Source of the DNA: an uncultured Lachnospiraceae bacterium
GTDB lineage: Bacteria > Bacillota > Clostridia > Lachnospirales > Lachnospiraceae
Direction of reading: 5' to 3'
DNA length: 26,106 nt
Assembly (NCBI GenBank): GCA_902476645.1
Contig: CABSEG010000037.1
Span: 1 to 26,106 of the forward strand
The translations under genes and the position numbers were made by a program. Position 1 is the stretch's first letter. Each line of letters starts with the position of its first letter. Below are positions 1 to 6,940 of the stretch, piece by piece. The notes beneath the pieces are model-generated. The model did no database searches. It was given only the letters and a program-made list of their open reading frames with translations, and was not told the DNA's origin.

Positions 1-971
1 CCTGCCATACGGCACTTAATATCCAGGAACTTTTCAGCGCCCAGGTCGGCACCAAAGCCCGCCTCTGTAATCGTGTAATCACTCAACTTCATAGCCATCT
101 TCGTTGCGGTCACAGAGTTACATCCATGAGCAATGTTTGCGAAGGGGCCGCCGTGTACGATTGCAGGTACATGCTCCAAAGTCTGTACCAGGTTGGGCTT
201 TAAAGCATCCTTTAACAGAGCTGTCATAGCGCCTTCCGCGTGCAGATCCCCCGCCGTTACAGGCTTTTGCTCTGAGGGCTTTCCATATGTATATCCAATA
301 ATAATTCTGGCCAGTCTCTTCTTCAGATCTGTAATATCGCTTGCCAGACAGAGAACTGCCATAATTTCGGAGGCTACGGTGATGTCGTATCCATCTTCTC
401 TTGGCACGCCGTTGGTTCTTCCGCCGAGTCCGTCCACCACGTTACGAAGCTGACGGTCATTCATATCCACGCATCTTCTCCAAGTAATCTTGCGCGGGTC
501 AATGTTTAATTCATTTCCCTGGAAAATATGGTTATCAATCATAGCTGCCAGCAGGTTGTTGGCTGCTCCGATTGCATGGAAGTCACCGGTAAAGTGAAGG
601 TTGATATCCTCCATAGGAACAACCTGTGCATATCCGCCGCCGGCTGCTCCGCCTTTTACACCAAATACCGGTCCGAGAGACGGCTCACGAAGGGCAACCA
701 TAACCTTTTTGCCTAATTTCTGCATTCCGTCTGCCAGTCCAACCGTAGTCGTAGTCTTACCCTCTCCTGCAGGAGTCGGATTAATGGCAGTCACCAGAAT
801 CAGCTTTCCGTCCGGTGCATTGGACTCTTTCAAAAGATTATAATCGATTTTTGCTTTGTACTTGCCATATTGCTCCAGATATTTTTCATCAATACCTGCC
901 TTTTTTGCAATCTCCGTAATGGGAAGCATGGTAGTTTCCTGTGCAATTTCGATGTCTGATTTGTAACCCAT
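1..971 (-). CDS. fhs: Formate--tetrahydrofolate ligase, 5' part (runs off the window)
   Basis: Fhs joins formate to tetrahydrofolate using ATP to give 10-formyl-THF; it is a cytosolic enzyme of one-carbon metabolism and of the Wood-Ljungdahl methyl branch in acetogens. About 323 N-terminal residues are present out of roughly 555 usual for the family; the C-terminus lies beyond position 1. The start ATG at 969-971 gives MGYKSDIEIAQ and has a strong RBS (GGAAAGGAG) about 8-9 bases upstream. Diagnostic segments are the P-loop-like PTPAGEGKTTTT near residue 65, then REPSLGPVFG, GGAAGGGYAQV, HFTGDFHAI and WRRCVDMNDR, all typical of Fhs. It is monocistronic at its 5' end, behind a THF riboswitch, which fits folate-responsive control. 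Identification is secure from the motifs. Confidence 0.97.
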   Translation of the reverse strand, partial: MGYKSDIEIAQETTMLPITEIAKKAGIDEKYLEQYGKYKAKIDYNLLKESNAPDGKLILVTAINPTPAGEGKTTTTVGLADGMQKLGKKVMVALREPSLGPVFGVKGGAAGGGYAQVVPMEDINLHFTGDFHAIGAANNLLAAMIDNHIFQGNELNIDPRKITWRRCVDMNDRQLRNVVDGLGGRTNGVPREDGYDITVASEIMAVLCLASDITDLKKRLARIIIGYTYGKPSEQKPVTAGDLHAEGAMTALLKDALKPNLVQTLEHVPAIVHGGPFANIAHGCNSVTATKMAMKLSDYTITEAGFGADLGAEKFLDIKCRMA

Positions 972-1029
972 AGTAAAAAATCTCCTTTCCTTTTCACCGC
1001 TTTTTGCGGCAACCATCGTATTTTTGGGC

Positions 1030-1083
1030 AAAAAAATGCCGCGTAAAGGTAGTAACCACACACTGTATGCCTACTATCTACGC
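1030..1083 (-). terminator. Putative expression platform (terminator) of the THF riboswitch
   Basis: Directly after the aptamer's closing strand, the minus-strand RNA can fold GCGTA (1079-1083) with TACGC (1041-1045) and TAGTA (1072-1076) with TACTA (1050-1054). A T7 run follows at 1030-1036, four bases past the stem. The aptamer's 3' P1 strand CTACT (1084-1088) could instead pair with AGTAG (1071-1075), which would compete with both P1 and this stem. That is the expected logic of a ligand-promoted terminator. The pairing is visible; the switching is inferred. A second small hairpin, CCGC-AAAAA-GCGG, lies just upstream of the fhs RBS and could instead mask it. Confidence 0.5.
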
Positions 1084-1175
1084 AGTAGCGGAAGCGATAT
1101 TATAACGCGGCTATTGCCTTCGTTCACAGTAAGCCTCCCCCCCTGTGACACTTTACGTATAACATCTACTCTACT
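1084..1175 (-). promoter_or_regulatory. THF (tetrahydrofolate, folT-type class I) riboswitch aptamer
   Basis: The minus-strand sequence matches the THF-I aptamer segment by segment. P1 is AGTAG (1171-1175) with CTACT (1084-1088). The conserved AGTAGATG and GTAAAGTG blocks follow. P3 is TCACAG with CTGTGA, closing a GGGAGG-containing internal loop. ACGAAG, a GGC-AATA-GCC hairpin, CGCG and the closing CGCTTCCGCTAC follow in the expected order. It lies 113 bases upstream of the fhs start, a known genomic context for this class. It is expected to bind reduced folates and lower fhs expression when they are abundant. Confidence 0.93.
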
Positions 1176-1228
1176 ATAAAAATGATAAGAAATACAAAAA
1201 TGAATAAGATTTTGTATTCATGTTATAT

Positions 1229-1257
1229 AATATACATCAAGAAAATGATTTTGTCAA
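1229..1257 (-). promoter_or_regulatory. Sigma-A-type promoter of fhs
   Basis: On the minus strand TTGACA (1252-1257) and TATATT (1229-1234) are separated by exactly 17 bases. Transcription would start near 1222, about 45 bases before the THF aptamer, so the aptamer is fully contained in the leader. Confidence 0.8.
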
Positions 1258-1362
1258 GAATTTAGCAATATATCTCTTCATTTTCCAAATTTCTTTTCCA
1301 TAGCCTGAAAATCTTGCGTTCCTTCCCACACTCGTCTTCTTTATTTGAAAGATTCCAACATC

Positions 1363-1409
1363 TTTCTTAGGTTTCTTAACGGATTTTAAGATTTTTTTAT
1401 GATTTCTTA
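1363..1409 (+). repeat. Three direct TTTCTTA repeats upstream of the YfhO-family gene
   Basis: TTTCTTA occurs at 1363-1369, 1372-1378 and 1403-1409. The first two are 9 bases apart, and the third abuts the position where a -35 element would sit for the TATAAT at 1433-1438. Direct A/T-rich heptamers like these resemble response-regulator sites, but the sequence is T-rich here and chance recurrence is possible. No regulator is encoded next to it except the BlaI-type repressor at 3982-4377. Confidence 0.3.
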
Positions 1410-1432
1410 ATTTCTTTCTCTTTAAGCCGTAC

Positions 1433-1438
1433 TATAAT
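1433..1438 (+). promoter_or_regulatory. Candidate -10 box for the YfhO-family gene
   Basis: A perfect TATAAT lies 55 bases upstream of the start codon at 1494. The -35 position (about 1410-1415, ATTTCT) is poor, which would fit an activator-dependent promoter using the TTTCTTA repeats just upstream. The -35 weakness limits confidence. Confidence 0.5.
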
Positions 1439-1493
1439 GATTTTTTGAGATTTCACCGACTGAACCGTATCAAATCTGAGAGAGGTAACTGAC

Positions 1494-3959
1494 ATGCATT
1501 CTAAAAACTACTTTTTCCCTTGTCTGCTGGCCGGGATTACTCTGCTACTTTTATATCTGACCGTTCCGGAGGGTTCTTTATTCGGCTCGAATACAGACTG
1601 GTTTAGTCAGCATGTGAGCATTGCCGATGCATTTCGCAAAACTTTTTATGCCCAAAAAACCCTGTTTCCGGATTTTTCCTCTCTGGGCGCTGGCAGTAAT
1701 TTTTATTCCTATGCATACTATGGTTACCTGCGTCCGGATATCCTGATCGGATGCCTGCTTCCAATGGTGTCTATGAAATCCATCATCATAGTCTATTCCA
1801 TTGGGGGCGTGGTGTCCAGTGTATTACTGTTTTATCATTTTTTAAGAAAACAAAATCTGGAAGCGTTCTATGCTTTTTTAGGCGGACTCCTTATGGCATG
1901 TTCCACCTGTTTTTTTCACGCCCATATGCAGATTATGTTCGTGAACTACTTCCCATTCCTCCTTCTTTCTTTGTTATCCATAAACCGGCTCAAACAGACC
2001 GGTCGCATGTGCGGGCTCATCCTCTCTCTTTTTTTCGTGTATCTGCACAGCTTTTATTTTTCCATTGCCTGTATTTTTGTCTGTCTGCTCTATCTGTGGT
2101 ATCTGGGAGTCACAAAAACGTTGTTTCTTCGCTTTCTTATTAGCGTAGCCGTTTCCGTTTCTATGGCAGGCGTACTCCTTTTGCCCACCGCCTTTGTACT
2201 GCTGGAGTTTAAGAAAGATGCCGGCACCACCACCTTAAGAGATATTTTGGGCATTCAGGTCTCTTTCCGTTCTCTTCTTTACAGCCGCTATGGGTGCGGT
2301 ACCTCCTTGGTTTGTCTCTATGCCCTGATTCTGGGTATCCGTCAGAAGGATCTTAGGAAGCTGAATTTCTGCCTTTTGCTGTGTATGTGCGTAAATCTGG
2401 TAGCCTATGTACTAAATGGTACCCTGTATGTGCGAAGTAAAATTTTGATTCCCTTTTTACCCTTGATTCTGCTCTCCTGCGTTCTGACCTTAAAAAGACT
2501 TACAGAAGGCAGAATTTATCACAGGTTTTGGGCATATCTACTCTGTCTGGTTCCGTTTTTTTGGGAAAAGCCCGGCCCCTGGATGCTTGTGGATGCAGCG
2601 CTTCTTTTGTGCTTTCTGATACTCACAAAAAGACGCCTGAATCCCGCCCTCTGCCTGCTTTTGACCATTGCTCCGGCGATCCTGTACTTGCAGACTGGCC
2701 GCATGGATGTGTTTGTTCCGGAAAAAGAGAACCGCCAGACTAAGTTTTCTTCCGAAGAAATTGCCGCAGTCTATCAGGATCCTAATGCTCGTTTTGACTG
2801 TCTGGTGGAACCCCTGGCCAATGCCAACTATCTGGCTGTTCCCCAGGCCAATAAGACTTCTGTCTACTCTTCAAACACAAACACACTCTACAGCCGTTTT
2901 TTTTATGATATCATTAGAAATCCCATCCGTATCAACAACCGGGTGGCACTGCTGGCAGAGGCCAATCCATTTTTTGAGTACCTGATGGGGGTACGTTACC
3001 TGGAAACTCATACGGATAAGATACCCTATGGGTATCAGGTTCTAAAAGAGAGCTCTGATAAAGACGGCAGTTATGTGCTGGCTGAAAATACCCATGTGTT
3101 GCCTGTTGCCTACGCCAGCCTTAATCTTATGGGGGAGGAGCAGTTTGATCGTCTTTCCTTCCCCTATACTCTGGACACCCTTACGAATAACACCATTGTT
3201 CCCGGAAGTCAGGATAATGATTATGCATCTAAAATCAAGCCTTTCCCCCTCTCTTTCTCGATTCCGAATACAGCCGCTATCGAGTGTAAGGCTACGAATA
3301 AAGATGCTTTTGAGCTTCAGGTAAAGCAGGAAACTTCCTTCTGTCTTCCTCTAAATACCTCCTTCTCAGATCAAATCCTGATCCTTTCCTTTCAGGTGGA
3401 AAGCCTGGATGGCAAGGAGGTATCCATCACCATCAACCATACGAAAAACAAGCTTTCAAATGCCAATGCCCCTTATCCAAATAAAAACCATCAGTTTACA
3501 TATGTGCTCTCCTCCGCCCAGGATTGGAACAGCCTTAAGGTCACTCTTTCCCCGGGGCATTACCGTATCCTGGAGTTTGAGGCTTATCAAATGGACGGTA
3601 AGGATCTCGGTAATCCCTCCGTCATTCCCTTTAAGATGGACACCCCAACCGGAAAGGAGGTTCTCACAGGAAAAATCAATCTGGAACAAGACGGATATTT
3701 TGTCACCTCCCTCCCTTACCAAAAAGGATACACTGCCCTGGTGGATGGCAAACCGCAAAAGATTGAGATCGTCAACAAAGCCTTCGTTGGATTCCCTATC
3801 AAAAAAGGAGAGCATGATATCGTTTTAACGTTTCATGCTCCCTGGAAACGGACTGGCATCTTCTTTTCTCTGTCCGGCTTTCTTCTTTTGGCTTTGATTT
3901 CTCTGTATTCAAGTAAGGAAAAAATATTCTTTCTTCCTGTGATAAGAAAAAGGAGGTAG
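1494..3959 (+). CDS. YfhO-family polytopic membrane protein (GT-C-like, cell-wall polymer glycosylation)
   Basis: An 821-residue integral membrane protein. An N-terminal TM helix is followed by an extracytoplasmic segment with NTDW and about ten further hydrophobic helices to near residue 400. A large soluble, probably extracytoplasmic C-terminal region (about 405-790) ends in one more helix (LSGFLLLALISL) and a basic tail. This layout and length match the YfhO family. In Bacillus and Listeria, YfhO proteins take part in glycosylating lipoteichoic or wall teichoic acid, using undecaprenyl-phosphate sugars made by a CsbB-type partner. No CsbB or GtcA partner is in this window. The RBS GAGAGAGG sits at a normal distance before the ATG. 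Its position opposite a surface-glycan operon fits an envelope role, but the substrate is unknown. Confidence 0.85.
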   Translation: MHSKNYFFPCLLAGITLLLLYLTVPEGSLFGSNTDWFSQHVSIADAFRKTFYAQKTLFPDFSSLGAGSNFYSYAYYGYLRPDILIGCLLPMVSMKSIIIVYSIGGVVSSVLLFYHFLRKQNLEAFYAFLGGLLMACSTCFFHAHMQIMFVNYFPFLLLSLLSINRLKQTGRMCGLILSLFFVYLHSFYFSIACIFVCLLYLWYLGVTKTLFLRFLISVAVSVSMAGVLLLPTAFVLLEFKKDAGTTTLRDILGIQVSFRSLLYSRYGCGTSLVCLYALILGIRQKDLRKLNFCLLLCMCVNLVAYVLNGTLYVRSKILIPFLPLILLSCVLTLKRLTEGRIYHRFWAYLLCLVPFFWEKPGPWMLVDAALLLCFLILTKRRLNPALCLLLTIAPAILYLQTGRMDVFVPEKENRQTKFSSEEIAAVYQDPNARFDCLVEPLANANYLAVPQANKTSVYSSNTNTLYSRFFYDIIRNPIRINNRVALLAEANPFFEYLMGVRYLETHTDKIPYGYQVLKESSDKDGSYVLAENTHVLPVAYASLNLMGEEQFDRLSFPYTLDTLTNNTIVPGSQDNDYASKIKPFPLSFSIPNTAAIECKATNKDAFELQVKQETSFCLPLNTSFSDQILILSFQVESLDGKEVSITINHTKNKLSNANAPYPNKNHQFTYVLSSAQDWNSLKVTLSPGHYRILEFEAYQMDGKDLGNPSVIPFKMDTPTGKEVLTGKINLEQDGYFVTSLPYQKGYTALVDGKPQKIEIVNKAFVGFPIKKGEHDIVLTFHAPWKRTGIFFSLSGFLLLALISLYSSKEKIFFLPVIRKRR

Positions 3960-3963
3960 CTCT

Positions 3964-3980
3964 GCCGGGATGAGCCCGGC
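3964..3980. terminator. Short GC hairpin between convergent genes
   Basis: GCCGGG (3964-3969) and CCCGGC (3975-3980) form a 6-bp stem with a 5-base loop, between the stop codons of the YfhO-family gene and the BlaI-type gene. Only three T residues follow on the plus strand and no T-run follows on the minus strand, so termination would be weak in either direction. Confidence 0.45.
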
Positions 3981-3981
3981 T

Positions 3982-4377
3982 TTACCTCTCTCCATTTCTT
4001 TTCTTTTCTTCCTCATATTCCTTTTGTTTTCTCACTAGAAGATCATAGATTTCTTTTCTCTCTTCATCTGTCAGGCAGTCTTCAGACTTGATCATTTCCT
4101 GGAAAAGCTTTTTTCCGGACCCGCCAAATAATCTGTTCACCAAATCTCTTGTCTGACTGCTTCGAACTTCATCCTTTGTAATCAGGGGATGGCACCAGAA
4201 TCCCGGATCTTTTCTCTCCACATACCCTTTGTGTATGCATTTTTTCATCACAGTATACGTTGTATTGGGATTCCATCCTACCTTCTCTGCTAAAACGTCA
4301 CAAACGCGTGCAGCTCTCATGTCACCTTGTTCCCAAAGCACCTCTAAAACCTTTAATTCTGACTCGTAGAGTTTCAT
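3982..4377 (-). CDS. BlaI/MecI/CopY-family winged-helix transcriptional repressor (orphan)
   Basis: About 131 residues from the chosen ATG at 4375-4377 (MKLYESELKVLEVLWEQ), which has a GGAAAGGGG RBS; the frame stays open 12 codons further upstream without a better RBS. The N-terminal winged helix shows the family pattern: ESELKVLEVLW, then NPNTTYTVMKKCIHKGYVER as recognition helix and wing. A C-terminal helical dimerisation region (LFGGSGKKLFQEMI) ends in a charged helix. Family members repress beta-lactamase, mecA or copper genes and are usually inactivated by a BlaR1/MecR1 sensor protease. No M56-type BlaR partner or beta-lactamase is nearby, so the target is unknown; self-regulation or control of a neighbour is possible. 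Confidence 0.9.
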   Translation of the reverse strand: MKLYESELKVLEVLWEQGDMRAARVCDVLAEKVGWNPNTTYTVMKKCIHKGYVERKDPGFWCHPLITKDEVRSSQTRDLVNRLFGGSGKKLFQEMIKSEDCLTDEERKEIYDLLVRKQKEYEEEKKRNGER

Positions 4378-4439
4378 TAAAAGCTCACCCCTTTCCACAG
4401 ATCTGGATATCATATTGAAACTATTTTTTTGCAGTACAG

Positions 4440-4450
4440 GAAACGGTTTC
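4440..4450. promoter_or_regulatory. Palindrome GAAACGGTTTC, candidate operator
   Basis: A perfect 5+1+5 inverted repeat lies about 12 bases downstream of the predicted start of blaI-type transcription, where a repressor would block elongation. It does not match the TACA/TGTA form best known for BlaI/MecI, so the cognate regulator is uncertain. Confidence 0.35.
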
Positions 4451-4468
4451 TCTCTTCCCTTACTTCAA

Positions 4469-4497
4469 TTTATACTATATTTTATGGATAAACGCAA
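4469..4497 (-). promoter_or_regulatory. Promoter of the BlaI-type regulator gene
   Basis: On the minus strand TTGCGT (4492-4497) and TATAAA (4469-4474) are spaced by 17 bases. The predicted leader is about 85 bases long and holds the GAAACGGTTTC palindrome and the GGAAAGGGG RBS. The glycan operon ends just upstream at 4587 with no convincing terminator, so read-through into this gene is also possible. Confidence 0.6.
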
Positions 4498-4586
4498 CCA
4501 TTTACTGACATAAATATAAGAAGCCATTTCATATATGCCTGTTTTTCAACAAATTTACCCTACTTGATACTCGTATCATGTTATTT

Positions 4587-6200
4587 TCATTTGTCCATCT
4601 GTGTCCCGCTTATGTTTTCATAAACTGACGGAGTCAAAAACTGAAGCTTCATTTCTCTTGAGAGTATTTCCAGCTGCTGACTGATTCGTTTTTGCCTCTC
4701 CTGTACAACTTCCTCATTTACAGACAGATTCAGTTCCTGGCTGTAATAGTTTCCATTGTATTTACGCCAAAAACCGTCAAATCCTGCCAGATAGACTTCT
4801 TTTGCCTGACATTTTTTCAGTAACTCTAAGAGCATGAGGCCTGCATTGTCCGACACCATCTCGTCTCCATTGGTATAGCTGTCGTAATCCACACAGAGAC
4901 CGTCCTCTGCGTCTGCCGGAACATTGGAGGTAAGAATTGTTCGAATTCCTTTCATACTGTGAATTTCCCGCCATATCATATCCATTCTCTTGTGGTTGCT
5001 GACAAAGCAGGCATCCATCCCATACCGGGAATCCACAAAATTTACAGAAATAGTGTAGGGATGCTCCTTCTTTCTAAAATCTGCAATCTCCCGAAAGCGT
5101 TCAGAAAGACTTTTTCCAGGAGCTAACAGAAGGATCTTTTTCCCCGCCACCAGCCGTTTCAGTTCTTCCACAGCGCTTCGGTCGTCAATCTTTCTGCTCT
5201 GAAACTGTCCGTACATGTGTTCAATCAGCTCTTTGTCATAAAGGACTCTCTTTTCTTTCGGAATAGATAAGATAAGTCGTTCAATATCTTTCATAGTCAG
5301 CGTCCTTTTATTAATCAGGTATGCCGCATAGCCGGGATGACACAGATTAGTGGCCGCTATATGATAGGGAAGCGTATATCCCCACTCATACTCCTTTCGA
5401 ATTGCACTGATAAACTCATCGTAGATATCCATCACCATAGTCACGTCATATCTGGAATGGATTTTTTTATTTATATATTGGGTAATTAGTTCGGTGGGGA
5501 GATTCCCCGCCCCTCTGCCCATTCCATACACGGAGGAGTCCAGAATCAGAGTTCTTTTCGTCTGAATCTTTCCCAGAACCTGGGCATTGGAGAAGGCCAG
5601 CTGCAGATTGTTATGGCCATGAAATCCAATGTGGATATCTGTTTTCATATTTTCATCTATCAAGTAAAACCTGTGGGAAACCTCATTTCGATACATACTG
5701 CCCAAGGTATCTACGATGTAAAACGCAAAGGGATGCAATTCGTTGATTTGCTCTACCAGCTTCAAAAGTTCCAAATCCGTGTAAAATACTGTACCCACCG
5801 GTTGCATAAAGACCTGATATCCTTTTTCCATGATCATACCGGCCCACTCAAACGCTTTTTTAATTTCTTTTTTGTGAAAGGTCAGCCGGATGCCTCCGAT
5901 TCCCCTTCCGCTACAGTAAGCCAATCTGGAAGGATGCAACTCTTTTTCTCCTATGGCTATCATGGCTACGTACATAGCCTTTCGTTCCCTTTTAGGGAGG
6001 AGCTCCTCCGCCTTTTCCACACTCTCAAACAGAGAACTCTCCTGATTCTGAACCATACCTGTGAGAAACCCACACTCAATAATGTCAATTCTGGCACTCT
6101 CCAGCTTATCCAAAATCGATGTAATCGTCTTTCTCCCAAACTTCCAGTCATTGATGTAGCCTCCATCCCGCAGGGTACAATCCAATATTTGAATGCTCAA
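4587..6200 (-). CDS. DRE-TIM aldolase (4-hydroxy-2-oxovalerate aldolase-like) fused to a GT42/DUF115-like Rossmann domain
   Basis: 537 residues, last gene of the glycan operon. Residues 1-320 are a DRE-TIM metallo-aldolase: DCTLRDGGY at 7-15 (Arg11, metal ligand Asp12), GFHGHNN with metal ligands His194 and His196, and GMGRGAGNLPTE at 226-237. This matches 4-hydroxy-2-oxovalerate aldolase rather than isopropylmalate synthase. Residues about 353-525 form a second domain with APGKSL (360-365), VNFVDSRYGMDACFVSN (386-402) and VYLAGFDGF (469-477), a pattern shared by GT42 sialyltransferases and DUF115/MAF proteins. The start is TTG, its TTGA overlapping the stop of the upstream kdsB-like gene, with an AAAGGGG RBS; translation is probably coupled. 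Inference: it condenses pyruvate with a sugar aldehyde to give a 3-deoxy-2-ulosonic acid. The substrate and the second domain's role are unproven. Confidence 0.8.
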   Translation of the reverse strand: MSIQILDCTLRDGGYINDWKFGRKTITSILDKLESARIDIIECGFLTGMVQNQESSLFESVEKAEELLPKRERKAMYVAMIAIGEKELHPSRLAYCSGRGIGGIRLTFHKKEIKKAFEWAGMIMEKGYQVFMQPVGTVFYTDLELLKLVEQINELHPFAFYIVDTLGSMYRNEVSHRFYLIDENMKTDIHIGFHGHNNLQLAFSNAQVLGKIQTKRTLILDSSVYGMGRGAGNLPTELITQYINKKIHSRYDVTMVMDIYDEFISAIRKEYEWGYTLPYHIAATNLCHPGYAAYLINKRTLTMKDIERLILSIPKEKRVLYDKELIEHMYGQFQSRKIDDRSAVEELKRLVAGKKILLLAPGKSLSERFREIADFRKKEHPYTISVNFVDSRYGMDACFVSNHKRMDMIWREIHSMKGIRTILTSNVPADAEDGLCVDYDSYTNGDEMVSDNAGLMLLELLKKCQAKEVYLAGFDGFWRKYNGNYYSQELNLSVNEEVVQERQKRISQQLEILSREMKLQFLTPSVYENISGTQMDK

Positions 6201-6940
6201 AGTCTCTGTTCACCCCTTTCCAGTTTTTCTGTGAGGATATGACGCACATAGTCCAGATCCTTCGGTGTATCCACAGAAAGTGTCTCTGCCTCCACTTCAA
6301 TCATCTTCAGCTTTTTTCCATGTTCCAGGAAGCGCAGCTCATTGATATCTTCCACTGCCTCCACTTTTCCCCTTTCTGTCTCTGCGAAAAAGCGCAGCGC
6401 TTCCATAGAGTAAGCTAATACGCCCAAATGCTTATAATAGTCATATTGAAGACTGGCTTTGGGATGGGGAATCGGGCTTCTGGACAGATACATGGCATAT
6501 CCCTTTGTATCCGTCACAACTTTGATATTCGAATCATCCACTGCTTCCACAGGATGATGTATTTTCGTCATCAGGTTCCGCGCAAAAAAAGGCTCACCAT
6601 TTTGAGGAATTACCTGTTCCACCAGTCTTGGCTCAATGAGTGGTTCATCCCCATTTACACACACGAACACATCCGCTTTTATGTGTCCGGCTGCCTCATA
6701 GATACGCTCAGTGCTGGTTTTATGTTTTGCGCTGGTCATCACGCATGCGAGATCATACTGTCTGCAAGTATCCATGATTCTGGCATCATCTGTCGCTACC
6801 CAGACCCCGGAAATACGTTTTGCCTTTTTTACCTGTTGATAGACCCACCAGATCATAGGCCGACCGCAAAGATCCGCCAGCGGTTTGCCCTTTAGTCTGC
6901 TGGATTCATATCTGGCCGGTATAATGGCTACCACCTTCAT
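6197..6940 (-). CDS. kdsB: CMP-ulosonate synthetase (3-deoxy-manno-octulosonate cytidylyltransferase family)
   Basis: 247 residues, the usual KdsB length. It activates a 3-deoxy-2-ulosonic acid (Kdo or a relative) with CTP to the CMP-sugar. N-terminal IPARYESSRLKGKPL is the nucleotide-binding signature. VNGDEPLI corresponds to the QGDEP motif, RSPIPHP and HLGVLAYS follow, and near the C-terminus come ELRFLEHG and DTPKDLDYV, as in CMP-Kdo synthetases. The ATG overlaps the stop of the upstream glycosyltransferase (ATGA), and its own stop overlaps the TTG start of the aldolase gene, so all three are translationally linked. KdsB is a hallmark of Gram-negative LPS and capsule, so its place in a Gram-positive-type operon is notable. 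The exact sugar cannot be read from sequence; no KdsA, KdsC or KdsD was recognised nearby. Confidence 0.88.
   Translation of the reverse strand: MKVVAIIPARYESSRLKGKPLADLCGRPMIWWVYQQVKKAKRISGVWVATDDARIMDTCRQYDLACVMTSAKHKTSTERIYEAAGHIKADVFVCVNGDEPLIEPRLVEQVIPQNGEPFFARNLMTKIHHPVEAVDDSNIKVVTDTKGYAMYLSRSPIPHPKASLQYDYYKHLGVLAYSMEALRFFAETERGKVEAVEDINELRFLEHGKKLKMIEVEAETLSVDTPKDLDYVRHILTEKLERGEQRL

Noticed and set aside
4565..4578. Inverted repeat TGATAC-TC-GTATCA after the aldolase gene
   Set aside because: Considered as the glycan operon terminator, but the loop would be only two bases and no T-run follows.
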